A stretch of DNA of 64,000 nt from Oscillospiraceae bacterium (lineage in GTDB: Bacteria > Bacillota > Clostridia > Oscillospirales > Oscillospiraceae): the NCBI GenBank assembly GCA_017436955.1, contig JAFSCD010000006.1:1-64000 (forward strand), read 5' to 3'. Made by a program: the position numbers and the translations under genes. Position 1 is the stretch's first letter. The number at the start of each line of letters is the position of its first letter. Of the stretch, positions 52,251-60,148 are shown piece after piece. A model generated the notes under the pieces. That model did no database searches. It worked only from the letters and a program-made list of their open reading frames with translations, and was not told where the DNA came from.

Positions 52251-53112
52251 GGCGGATCCTCCTTGCGATCTCGTTGGCAACGGTGGCAAATTCGGGAATA
52301 CCCAGGGTCTCACCGCGGACATTCTCGTCAAAGCCGCAGGCGGCAAGCACATCGGCTGCGCCCTGCTTGCCCAGCTCCGGGAAGCCGGATGCCAGACCGT
52401 TGGCAAGCTTCTTGCGCCGCATGGCAAAGCTGGCACGGACGGTGCGGAAGAAGATCTTTTCATCGTCCACATTCCAGGGACGCTGCTTGCGCACACGCAG
52501 AGTGATCACCGCAGAGGTCACCTTGGGCTGGGGCATAAAGCAGTGTGCCGGCACATCAAACAGCAGCTCCGGCTGGGCATAATACTGGCAGAACACCGTA
52601 AAGGCGCTGTAATCCGCCGTTCCGGGGGCTGCGGCGATGCGCTGGGCAACCTCCTTTTGCACCATAACCGTCACGGATTCAAAGCACTCTGCCTCCAGCA
52701 GCGCCGAAAGAATGGGCGAGGTGATATAGTAGGGCAGATTGGCGCAGGCCATAGGGCGCAGACCGGGGAATTTTTCCTTCACCAGCGCAGGAATATCCTG
52801 CTTCAGCACATCGCCCCACAGGATCTCCAGATTACCAAACTCCCCTACCGTCTGCTGCAGGATGGGCTCCAGCCGGGTATCCAATTCCACCGCGCAGACC
52901 TTTTTCGCACGCAGGGCAAGCTGCTGGGTCAGCGGACCGATACCCGGACCGATCTCCAGCACACCGGCAGTTTCATCCACGCCGGCCTGCTCCGCAATCG
53001 ACTCCGGCACCCAGCCGGCGATCAAAAAGTTCTGTCCCTTTGCCTTGGAAAAATGAAAGCCGTGCTGCATCAGCAGCGGCTTCATCACATTGATATCGCA
53101 AACATTGAGCAT
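52243..53112 (-). CDS. rsmA: 16S rRNA (A1518/A1519) dimethyltransferase
   Basis: RsmA (KsgA) dimethylates two adenines in 16S helix 45. The 289-residue protein shows KAKGQNFLIAG, motif I VLEIGPGIGPLTQQLA, and the catalytic NLPYYITSPILSALL. AAGGCGG precedes ATG 53112; the frame extends to 53259 without a ribosome site and over the neighbouring terminator. It heads rsmA-HAD. Confidence 0.96.
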   Translation of the reverse strand: MLNVCDINVMKPLLMQHGFHFSKAKGQNFLIAGWVPESIAEQAGVDETAGVLEIGPGIGPLTQQLALRAKKVCAVELDTRLEPILQQTVGEFGNLEILWGDVLKQDIPALVKEKFPGLRPMACANLPYYITSPILSALLEAECFESVTVMVQKEVAQRIAAAPGTADYSAFTVFCQYYAQPELLFDVPAHCFMPQPKVTSAVITLRVRKQRPWNVDDEKIFFRTVRASFAMRRKKLANGLASGFPELGKQGAADVLAACGFDENVRGETLGIPEFATVANEIARRIRRD

Positions 53113-53166
53113 ACGTTTACCGCCTTTCTTACGGACAGCATACCAAATTTTCTTCCCTTTTTCAAT

Positions 53167-53199
53167 AGAAAAAACCGCCTTTCCAACGAAAGGCGGTTT
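53167..53199 (-). terminator. Terminator of the G5/3D gene
   Basis: AAACCGCCTTT/AAAGGCGGTTT followed on the minus strand by TTTCTATTG. Confidence 0.85.
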
Positions 53200-53210
53200 G
53201 GGTTTATTCC

Positions 53211-54344
53211 TTAACCCAGGAAATAGATGGTGCAATCCCGGATGCCAAAGCGGTCGCACTCGGCGACGCTGTTGTAGTAAAGGTCAACACGGTTGCCCTT
53301 GATGGCGCTGCCGCAGTCCTCGGCGGTGGCGATGCCGTAAATGTACTGACCGTCATTGGTGACGATGTACATACGGGTGCCGTAGGGAATCACTCTGGGG
53401 TCAACGGCAATGGCGCCCACACGGCACAGCGTACCGGTGGAAGTCCAGATAGTGCAGCCGGGGTCGGAGTTGTGGTAAGCCGTTGCCACGAACTGCTCTG
53501 CATGGGTGTAGGTCAGGACCTCGCCGTCGGGGGTGGTGATGGTATTCTCGCCAATGATGGGCTGCTTCTCCACGGGAGGTGCCTCCGGCGTGGGTGCAGG
53601 CTTGGTAGGAGCCTCCGTAGGGGGCTCGGTGGGGATCACCTCGGGCGGATAATCCGGCAGCTCAACGCCGGTGCCAATGGCGATCAGCGCGTTGACGGGC
53701 TGGGAGACTACCTTTTCGCTGATCAGCGTGCGGCTGATCTCCTCGCCGTCCACATAGTGAACGCTGGCCTTGCACTGGAGCTGACCTTCCTCGCCCTTGG
53801 TAAGCACGACCTGCTCGCCCTCGGCAAGGGAAGAATCGTAGCAGTACTCCGTCTCAAAGGGAATGGCGACGGTATAGGTCTCCTCTGCGGTAACGGAACG
53901 CTTCACCGTCAGCACCATACCGTCATAGGTCATGGCGCTCATAGCCTCGGACAGCACATCGTCCGCCGTCAGCTTGAAATTCAAACGGTTCAGCAGCGAC
54001 TCAACCGTTTCGCCATAAGTAGAAACCGAAAGTGTGTTGCCGCCGTAGACGATATCAACGACCTGCATACGCTGGATCGTAATTTCGGACATTCCCAAAC
54101 CAAGCTGCGTCGTGTAGGTATCATCTGTGCCCAATTCCAAACCTGCTTCGTCCAGAACATCTGCCGGATCTGTAGCGTAGGTGGTGTGAATCGTGATCTG
54201 TTCGCCGTCTTTGATCAGATATGTATTCTTGGCGAATGCCGTCTGCGTCAGCAGCAGAACAATGCACACGATGGGCAACAGGAGCGCTACCACACGGGTA
54301 AGAACAGTTTTCTTTCTACGAATAAAAAGATTGTTGTCAAGCAT
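53211..54344 (-). CDS. G5 and 3D domain cell-wall protein (YabE/Rpf2-like)
   Basis: The 377-residue protein has an N-terminal membrane anchor (LTRVVALLLPIVCIVLLL), DUF348 repeats (~40-150), a G5 domain (~160-230, TYTVAIPFETEYCYDSSLAE), a Thr/Pro/Glu-rich linker (PTEPPTEAPTKPAPTPEAPP) and a C-terminal 3D domain (~285-377) with catalytic Asp residues in AVDPRVIPYGT and IKGNRVDLYY. 3D proteins resemble MltA lytic transglycosylases, so it probably cleaves peptidoglycan during growth or spore outgrowth. ATG 54344 has AAAGGAGG upstream. Confidence 0.9.
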   Translation of the reverse strand: MLDNNLFIRRKKTVLTRVVALLLPIVCIVLLLTQTAFAKNTYLIKDGEQITIHTTYATDPADVLDEAGLELGTDDTYTTQLGLGMSEITIQRMQVVDIVYGGNTLSVSTYGETVESLLNRLNFKLTADDVLSEAMSAMTYDGMVLTVKRSVTAEETYTVAIPFETEYCYDSSLAEGEQVVLTKGEEGQLQCKASVHYVDGEEISRTLISEKVVSQPVNALIAIGTGVELPDYPPEVIPTEPPTEAPTKPAPTPEAPPVEKQPIIGENTITTPDGEVLTYTHAEQFVATAYHNSDPGCTIWTSTGTLCRVGAIAVDPRVIPYGTRMYIVTNDGQYIYGIATAEDCGSAIKGNRVDLYYNSVAECDRFGIRDCTIYFLG

Positions 54345-54447
54345 AGAATGAACCTCCTTTCGCACTAGTATATGTGGCGATTTTCGCCTGAATTCTTAAA
54401 AGTATCAAATAGTTACAAAATGCATATTCGCATTTCGCTCGATAGTC

Positions 54448-54475
54448 ATTTTAACAAATTTTCATAAAAAGTCAA
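54448..54475 (-). promoter_or_regulatory. Promoter of the G5/3D gene
   Basis: On the minus strand TTGACT, 16 bases, TAAAAT; a leader of about 95 bases follows. No c-di-AMP riboswitch consensus was seen. The stretch from 54476 to 54688 is AT-rich and empty. Confidence 0.55.
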
Positions 54476-54688
54476 GCTTTTTCTTCAAAAACCCATAAAT
54501 CGACAACTTTTCGGCAAATATTCATATTTATTTTATGTAAACCATAAACCAAAATATGCACAGTTAACAAATTGTAACCACTATATCTTGTGTCTAAACG
54601 GGATTTACTTTACATAACTTCCCATAATACGCAACCGGTGTTATCGTTACGTGATTTTGGCTTTCCGGGGGTGATTTTTGCATAGGGA

Positions 54689-54717
54689 TTGACAAATTTT
54701 CATTTTTGTGCTACATT
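54689..54717 (+). promoter_or_regulatory. Promoter of the T-box/thrS transcript
   Basis: TTGACA, 17 bases, TACATT. Confidence 0.75.
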
Positions 54718-54723
54718 TTTTCT

Positions 54724-54962
54724 TGATAAAGGCTGCGATGAAGACACGCGCTTCCGGTAAGATTCCCAGAGAGGGTGCCACCTTGGTGCAAGGCATCCGT
54801 AACCCTGCCGTTTGCGATACCACTTCTGAGCCGTATGCGCGGAAATGCCATACCGGGTACGCCCGTTAAAGCGTCAATGAGTGGCAGCTGCGGCTGCAAC
54901 CAGGGTGGAACCGTGGAATACTTTGTATCCCACCCCTGATCTTTCGGGGGCTGGGACTTTTT
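54724..54962 (+). ncRNA. T-box leader (Thr-specific)
   Basis: The T-box core AGGGTGGAACCGTG lies at 54902-54915, followed by a terminator stem (TCCCA-CCCC/GGGG-TGGGA, ~54928-54953) and a T-run. Stem I spans ~54730-54840; ACC in GATACCACTTCTGAG near its end is the likely threonine specifier. Uncharged tRNA-Thr would favour the antiterminator and thrS expression. Confidence 0.92.
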
Positions 54963-54999
54963 TTATGCCTTCCCCTCAATAGAAAAGGAGGAAAAGAAA

Positions 55000-56796
55000 A
55001 TGGAAAACGAAAATCTGTACACCTTTGAAAACCCGGAGTACCGCAAGACCTTCTGGCACACCTGCTCCCACATCATGGCGCAGGCTGTGAAGCGGCTGTG
55101 GCCCGAGGTGCAGCTGGCCATCGGTCCTGCCATTGACGAGGGCTGGTACTACGACTTTGACGCACCCTTCAGCTTCACTCCCGAGCATCTGAGCCAGATC
55201 GAAGCGGAGATGAAGAAGATCGTCAAGGAGCGCATCCGTCTGGAGCGCAGCGAAAAGCCCCGGGCAGAAGCCATCGCCTATATGCAGTCCCTGAATGAGC
55301 CCTACAAGGTAGAGCTGATCCAGGATCTGCCGGAGGATGCTGTCATCTCCTTCTACACCCAGGGCGAATTTACCGACCTTTGCGCCGGTCCTCACCTGGA
55401 TCACACCGGTCGTGTCCGCCACAACGGCTTTAAGCTGACCAAGTCCTGCGGCGCTTACTGGCGTGGCGACAGTAACCGCAAGATGCTGCAGCGCATCTAC
55501 GGCATCGGCTTCCCCAGCAAGGACGAGCTGGATGCCTACCTGGAGCGTCAGGCAGAAGTGCTGAAGCGGGATCACAACAAGCTGGGCCGTGAGCTGGAAT
55601 TCTTCACCACCGTGGAGGAGATCGGTCAGGGCTTGCCCATTTTGCTGCCCAAGGGCGCAAGAGTCATCCAGACTCTGCAGCGCTGGGTGGAGGATGAGGA
55701 GCAGAAGCGCGGCTATCTGCTGACCAAGACGCCTCTGATGGCGAAGCGGGACCTTTACAAGATCTCCGGTCACTGGGATCACTACCGTGACGGTATGTTC
55801 ATTATGGGCGATCCCGACGACGAGGAGAAGGAGTGCTTTGCACTGCGTCCCATGACCTGCCCCTTCCAGTATCAGGTATTCCTGAACCGGGCCCGGTCTT
55901 ACCGTGATCTGCCTATGCGTCTGGGCGAGACCTCTACCCTCTTCCGCAACGAGGATTCCGGCGAGATGCACGGTCTGATCCGTGTCCGCCAGTTTACCAT
56001 CTCCGAAGGTCACCTGGTACTGCGTCCCGAGCAGCTGGAGGAAGAATTCAAGGGTTGCCTGGAGCTGGCAAAGTACTGCCTGGATACCGTTGGTATGCTG
56101 GAAAACTGCACCTTCCGCTTCTCCCAGTGGGATCCTGCCCGTGCCGGCATCAAGTATGAGGGCACACCGGAGCAGTGGGAAGAGGCCCAGCGCGTTATGG
56201 GCGACATTCTGGACAAGCTGGGTGTGGAGTATGAGATCGGTATCGACGAGGCTGCCTTCTACGGTCCCAAGCTGGACATCCAGTACAAGAACGTATTTGG
56301 CAAGGAAGATACCATCGTCACCATTCAGATCGATATGCTGCTGGCGCAGAAGTTCGGTATGGAATACACCGATGCTGACGGTCAGAAGAAGATCCCCTAT
56401 ATCATCCACCGCACCAGCCTGGGCTGCTACGAGCGGACGCTGGCTTACCTGATCGAGCGCTATGCCGGCGCACTGCCTCTGTGGATGATGCCCACTCAGG
56501 TGAAGGTCATGCCCATCACTGACCGTGCTCACGCCTATGCCAAGGAGCTTGCTGACAAGCTGAATGCCGCCGGCATCCACGCCGAGACCGATTGCCGCAG
56601 TGAAAAGCTGGGTTACAAGATCCGTGAGGCACAGCTGCAGAAGATCCCCTATATGCTGGTGGTTGGCGACCGGGATATGGAAAGCGGCACCGTTTCCGTC
56701 CGCACCCGCAAGGGCGACGATCTGGGCGCCATGACGCCTGACGAATTCATCGCCAAGTGCCTGCTGGAGATCGCCACCAAGAGCAAGGAAGTTTAA
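55000..56796 (+). CDS. thrS: Threonyl-tRNA synthetase lacking the TGS domain
   Basis: ThrS charges tRNA-Thr. The 598-residue protein starts directly in the editing domain (TFWHTCSHIMAQAVKRLWP; CAGPHLDH) and has class II motifs including SGEMHGLIRVRQFTISEGH (motif 2) and LGCYERTLAYLIER (motif 3), then the anticodon-binding domain. The N-terminal ~60-residue TGS domain found in most bacterial ThrS is absent. AAAGGAGG precedes the ATG and the T-box terminator lies just upstream, so this short start is real. Confidence 0.96.
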   Translation: MENENLYTFENPEYRKTFWHTCSHIMAQAVKRLWPEVQLAIGPAIDEGWYYDFDAPFSFTPEHLSQIEAEMKKIVKERIRLERSEKPRAEAIAYMQSLNEPYKVELIQDLPEDAVISFYTQGEFTDLCAGPHLDHTGRVRHNGFKLTKSCGAYWRGDSNRKMLQRIYGIGFPSKDELDAYLERQAEVLKRDHNKLGRELEFFTTVEEIGQGLPILLPKGARVIQTLQRWVEDEEQKRGYLLTKTPLMAKRDLYKISGHWDHYRDGMFIMGDPDDEEKECFALRPMTCPFQYQVFLNRARSYRDLPMRLGETSTLFRNEDSGEMHGLIRVRQFTISEGHLVLRPEQLEEEFKGCLELAKYCLDTVGMLENCTFRFSQWDPARAGIKYEGTPEQWEEAQRVMGDILDKLGVEYEIGIDEAAFYGPKLDIQYKNVFGKEDTIVTIQIDMLLAQKFGMEYTDADGQKKIPYIIHRTSLGCYERTLAYLIERYAGALPLWMMPTQVKVMPITDRAHAYAKELADKLNAAGIHAETDCRSEKLGYKIREAQLQKIPYMLVVGDRDMESGTVSVRTRKGDDLGAMTPDEFIAKCLLEIATKSKEV

Positions 56797-56807
56797 TTGC
56801 AACAAGC

Positions 56808-56836
56808 AACAAGCCGTCCACCGGACGGCTTGTTTT
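56808..56836 (+). terminator. Terminator of thrS
   Basis: AACAAGCCGTCC/GGACGGCTTGTT; the tail is weak, so some read-through into the next gene is likely. Confidence 0.75.
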
Positions 56837-56851
56837 CCAAAGGAGAACGCT

Positions 56852-57382
56852 ATGTATATTTGGGTTGGCTGTAAGCTGCCGGAGCATTTTGAGCAGCAGA
56901 TCCGTTCCGTCTGTCTGGAGCAAAACAAAGCACTGAACTTAAACACGGACGCCTTTTCCCTGCCGCAGCACGTTTCGCTGAAGATCAGCTTTCCATCCCA
57001 GCGGAACGAAGAGATCCTGAAATATCTGGAAGCCTTTTTGTCTGTGCAAGCCCCCTTTTCCCTGCGTATTCGCAGCGCGCAGCAGCAGGGCAACATCCTC
57101 TGGCTGCCGGTAGAAGAAAATGAAACGCTGCGACAGCTCCACCAGCAGCTGGATGCGCGGCTGGAGCAGCGCTTTGGCATAGCGCAGCACCCGTTTGATA
57201 AGTGCTTCCTTTTCCACTCCACGCTGTTTATGGACGAAGATACAGACAAGCTATCCCAAATGCGCAAGGCGCTGGAAGCCTTTCCTGTGGAGCAAGTGCT
57301 GCAGGTGGACACCTTCCTGCTGGGTCTTTCCGAAAACAACCTGCCCGGGCAGTACCGCATCGTCCGGCAGATCAACGTATAA
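56852..57382 (+). CDS. 2H phosphoesterase (2'-5' RNA ligase-like)
   Basis: The 176-residue protein has two H-x-S/T-hydrophobic motifs in a duplicated beta-alpha layout, QHVSLKISF (~40) and FHSTLFMDED (~124), as in LigT/2H phosphoesterases. These act on cyclic or 2'-5' phosphodiesters of RNA; the substrate is unknown. AAAGGAGA precedes the ATG. It lies 55 bases after thrS. Confidence 0.75.
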   Translation: MYIWVGCKLPEHFEQQIRSVCLEQNKALNLNTDAFSLPQHVSLKISFPSQRNEEILKYLEAFLSVQAPFSLRIRSAQQQGNILWLPVEENETLRQLHQQLDARLEQRFGIAQHPFDKCFLFHSTLFMDEDTDKLSQMRKALEAFPVEQVLQVDTFLLGLSENNLPGQYRIVRQINV

Positions 57383-57387
57383 AAATT

Positions 57388-57416
57388 CAAGCCTCTCGCA
57401 TCGAGCGGCTTGTTTT
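57388..57416 (+). terminator. Terminator of the 2H gene
   Basis: CAAGCC-CTCG/CGAG-GGCTTG with one mismatch and a T-rich tail. Confidence 0.7.
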
Positions 57417-57467
57417 CTTATTTTCCGTATGTTATACTATTTATAATAAAAGAAGCTGGAGGGCGTT

Positions 57468-58241
57468 ATGAGGAAGCTGCACCTTTTGAAATGGCTGATC
57501 CCCCTGTTTTGGATCGCGATGGGCGCGGTTTGCTACGCCGCCGTCCACGGTCACGAATTTTTGGGGCTGATCTGCTTTTGTTTGAGTGCTGTCAGCGTGT
57601 GCTACATTCTCATCGGTATGCTGCGGCAGCACCGGCGAATGGTTGCCAAAATGCTGCGCACGGTGCTTTCCACCATCCTCATTATCGGCATTTTGATTTT
57701 CGCCGCCACGGAAGCGATCATACTGGATGCCAGCACCGGGCAGAGCGAAGAAAGCTGCGATTATATCATCGTACTGGGCGCAAGAGTGCAGGGCACCGCC
57801 CCCAGCACCTCCCTGAACGAGCGCATCAACGCCGCTTACGATTATTTGACGGAAAACGAAGCTGTTATCGCCGTTCTCTCCGGCGGTCAGGGCGAGGATG
57901 AGGATATCTCCGAAGCCCAATGTATGTTCGACCGTCTGACGGCCATGGGCATTTCCGCCGACCGGCTGTGGCTGGAGGACAAGTCCACCTCCACTTGGGA
58001 AAATCTGCAGTTTTCTATGAACATCATCGAGGGTAAGACCGGCACCCGCCCCAACAAGGCCGGCATCCTCTCCAGCGAATATCACCTGTACCGGGCAGGG
58101 CTTTTTGCAAGCGATTGCGGCTTTGAAGCCGTAGGCATCCCGGCAACCACCCAGCGATTCACCATCCGCCTGAACTATTTCCTCCGGGAGGTAGCCGGCG
58201 TATGGCATTACCTGATTTTAGGAGGACTCTACAATGATTGA
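57468..58241 (+). CDS. YdcF/SanA-family (DUF218) membrane protein
   Basis: The 257-residue protein has two or three N-terminal membrane helices (LIPLFWIAMGAVCYAAV, FLGLICFCLSAVSVCYILIG, VLSTILIIGILIFAATEAII) and a DUF218 domain outside the membrane: YIIVLGARVQGTAPSTSLNE, AVLSGGQGEDEDISEA, EDKSTSTWENLQFS and SEYHLYRA. DUF218 proteins are linked to envelope functions. It is followed, with an eight-base overlap, by the M42 peptidase gene. Confidence 0.9.
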   Translation: MRKLHLLKWLIPLFWIAMGAVCYAAVHGHEFLGLICFCLSAVSVCYILIGMLRQHRRMVAKMLRTVLSTILIIGILIFAATEAIILDASTGQSEESCDYIIVLGARVQGTAPSTSLNERINAAYDYLTENEAVIAVLSGGQGEDEDISEAQCMFDRLTAMGISADRLWLEDKSTSTWENLQFSMNIIEGKTGTRPNKAGILSSEYHLYRAGLFASDCGFEAVGIPATTQRFTIRLNYFLREVAGVWHYLILGGLYND

Positions 58242-59274
58242 AAAACGCTATGCAGAATACGCCTGGGAGCAGACGGAAACGCTGCTCGCCATCGACTCCC
58301 CTTCCGGCTATACCGCCAAGGCTGCCCTCTGGGTCAAGGAAGCCTTTGAGAAGCTGAATTTCACCGCCACCATCACCGCCAAGGGCGGTGTGCTGGTGGA
58401 CTTGGGCGGCGAGGACGAAAATGACGGTCTGCTTTTAGAAGCCCACGCCGATACTTTGGGCGCTATGGTGGCACAGATCAAGGGCGACGGTCGCCTGAAG
58501 CTGACGCCTCTGGGCGGTATGAACGCCAACAACGGCGAAGCCGAAAATGTTTGGGTCTACACCCGGGACGGTAAGGTCATCGACGGTACGCTGCAGCTTT
58601 GCAACGCATCGCTGCACGTCAACGGAGACTATTCCTCCGCAAAGCGCTCCTGGGATGCTATGGAGGTAGTGCTGGACGAGGATGTATCCAGCGCCGATGA
58701 CACCCGGAAGCTGGGCGTTCAGGTGGGCGATATCGTCTGCTTTGATCCCCGCACCCGCCGTACCGACAGCGATTACCTGAAAAGCCGTTTTCTGGACGAT
58801 AAGCTGTCTGTAGGCATCCTGCTGGGCTTTGCCAAATATCTCAGCGACAATGAGATCCGGCCCAGCCGGAAGGTTTGGGTCCATATCACCGTCTATGAGG
58901 AGGTAGGTCACGGCGGCTCTGCCTCTGTGCCTGCCGGTGTTACGGAGGCCATTTCCGTGGACATGGGCTGCGTAGGTGACGGTCTGCAGTGCACCGAGCG
59001 GCAGGTTTCCATCTGCGCCAAGGATTCCGGCGGTCCTTACAGCTACGAGGTCGTAGGCAAGCTCATCGAAGCCGCCAAAAAGACGGAGGCGGACTACGCC
59101 GTGGACGTTTACCCCTACTACGGCTCCGATGTGGAAGCCACCTTGCGCAGCGGTGTGGATATCCGTCACGGTTTAATCGGTGCCGGCGTTTACGCCAGCC
59201 ACGGCTATGAGCGCAGCCACATTGACGGCGTGTATAACACATTGAAAGTTCTGTCCGGCTATCTGGACGTATAA
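58234..59274 (+). CDS. M42-family metallopeptidase
   Basis: The 346-residue cytosolic aminopeptidase has the M42 di-metal site: His-Asp in LLEAHADTLGAM, Asp in SRFLDDKLSVG, the Glu pair in TVYEEVGHGGS, Asp in ISVDMGCVGDG and a C-terminal His in YASHGYERSHIDG. M42 enzymes form large tetrahedral complexes that trim peptides. GGAGG precedes the ATG inside the end of ydcF. Confidence 0.92.
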   Translation: MIEKRYAEYAWEQTETLLAIDSPSGYTAKAALWVKEAFEKLNFTATITAKGGVLVDLGGEDENDGLLLEAHADTLGAMVAQIKGDGRLKLTPLGGMNANNGEAENVWVYTRDGKVIDGTLQLCNASLHVNGDYSSAKRSWDAMEVVLDEDVSSADDTRKLGVQVGDIVCFDPRTRRTDSDYLKSRFLDDKLSVGILLGFAKYLSDNEIRPSRKVWVHITVYEEVGHGGSASVPAGVTEAISVDMGCVGDGLQCTERQVSICAKDSGGPYSYEVVGKLIEAAKKTEADYAVDVYPYYGSDVEATLRSGVDIRHGLIGAGVYASHGYERSHIDGVYNTLKVLSGYLDV

Positions 59275-59291
59275 TGAAAGGAGCCAACACT

Positions 59292-59492
59292 ATGAAGGAA
59301 AACTATATGGTCTGCAACTGCAAGCAGGTAAGCTATTTCGCCATTCTGGACGCGCTTCACGAGCACGAACAGCTGGACAGCGTGCTGTCCGCATTTGATG
59401 CGGTAAAGGACGTGACCCACTGCTCCACCGGCTGCGGCGGCTGCCACGACAAGGTAATGAAGATCATCTCCGAAGAAATGATGGGTAAATAA
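59292..59492 (+). CDS. BFD-like [2Fe-2S] protein
   Basis: The 66-residue protein has the four-Cys BFD pattern VCNCKQVSYFAILDAL and HCSTGCGGCHDKV. BFD domains bind a [2Fe-2S] cluster and work in electron transfer or iron release. AAGGAG precedes ATG 59292, 17 bases after the M42 gene; it ends the ydcF-M42-BFD operon. Confidence 0.8.
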   Translation: MKENYMVCNCKQVSYFAILDALHEHEQLDSVLSAFDAVKDVTHCSTGCGGCHDKVMKIISEEMMGK

Positions 59493-59503
59493 GGAAAGTA
59501 GTG

Positions 59504-59535
59504 AAAGCGAGATCCCAATGGGATCTCGCTTTTAT
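59504..59535 (+). terminator. Terminator of ydcF-M42-BFD
   Basis: AAAGCGAGATCCC/GGGATCTCGCTTT followed by TATTG. The next ~200 bases (59536-59736) contain no gene. Confidence 0.88.
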
Positions 59536-59736
59536 TGCATCAACCCTATAATACCAGTAAAATTTCAAGTTGCGCAATACGCTATCGAAGCAGTCGGTAT
59601 CAGACACTTATTGTATGTAGACTTATGGATTTGCAACATCAATTCCATATCACTGCGTTTGATACAACAATCAAGCTGCTTCATTAAGCCAAAAGCGTAA
59701 AGCCCCTTTTGCCGCCAAGGATTTGTGCATAGAAAA

Positions 59737-59769
59737 AGCACGATGGCTTTGTATCAAAACCATCGTGCT
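59737..59769 (-). terminator. Terminator of tRNA-Leu
   Basis: On the minus strand AGCACGATGG/CCATCGTGCT followed by TTTTCTATG. Confidence 0.85.
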
Positions 59770-59773
59770 GATG

Positions 59774-59859
59774 TGGTGCCGGTGGCCGGACTCGAACCGG
59801 CACGCTGTCGCCAGCGGTGGATTTTGAGTCCACTACGTCTACCATTCCATCACACCGGC
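59774..59859 (-). tRNA. tRNA-Leu (anticodon CAA)
   Basis: The minus strand folds as a class II tRNA: acceptor GCCGGTG/CACCGGC with CCA encoded, anticodon stem GTGGA/TCCAC with loop CTCAAAA giving CAA, a long variable arm, and T-loop GTTCGAGTC. It reads UUG. Confidence 0.95.
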
Positions 59860-59871
59860 AGGTGCTTCATT

Positions 59872-59900
59872 AGTATAGTACACTTCTTTCAAAAAAGCAA
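59872..59900 (-). promoter_or_regulatory. Promoter of tRNA-Leu
   Basis: On the minus strand TTGCTT, 17 bases, TATACT. Confidence 0.7.
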
Positions 59901-60001
59901 GCGGAAATTTGCAAAACTGTGACAGCATCGGTGCTGCCCCTTTCCGGGTCTCGCTTTTGTTATCAAACGATTAAGTTTTTGTTATATTTTTCCTCGGGTG
60001 C

Positions 60002-60030
60002 TTGACCCGTAGAATTTAGCACGATACAAT
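60002..60030 (+). promoter_or_regulatory. Promoter of the P-type ATPase gene
   Basis: TTGACC, 17 bases, TACAAT; a leader of about 110 bases without recognised structure follows. Confidence 0.65.
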
Positions 60031-60148
60031 AATAATCAATATCAGGCTTCTGCCGCCGGCTGTGTATGAATTTGTATTTTGGTTATAATGAAAGCCAGAC
60101 AGTCCCGGCAAGCCAAGCTTTATCCCTATTCCACAAGGAGGAGTCACA

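Noticed and set aside
54345..54688. Possible c-di-AMP riboswitch before the G5/3D gene
   Set aside because: Genes of this family often have one, but the conserved core sequences are absent and the stretch is simply AT-rich.
59725..59922. Open frame containing VPVAGLEPARCRQRWILSPL
   Set aside because: A false protein read across tRNA-Leu (59774-59859).
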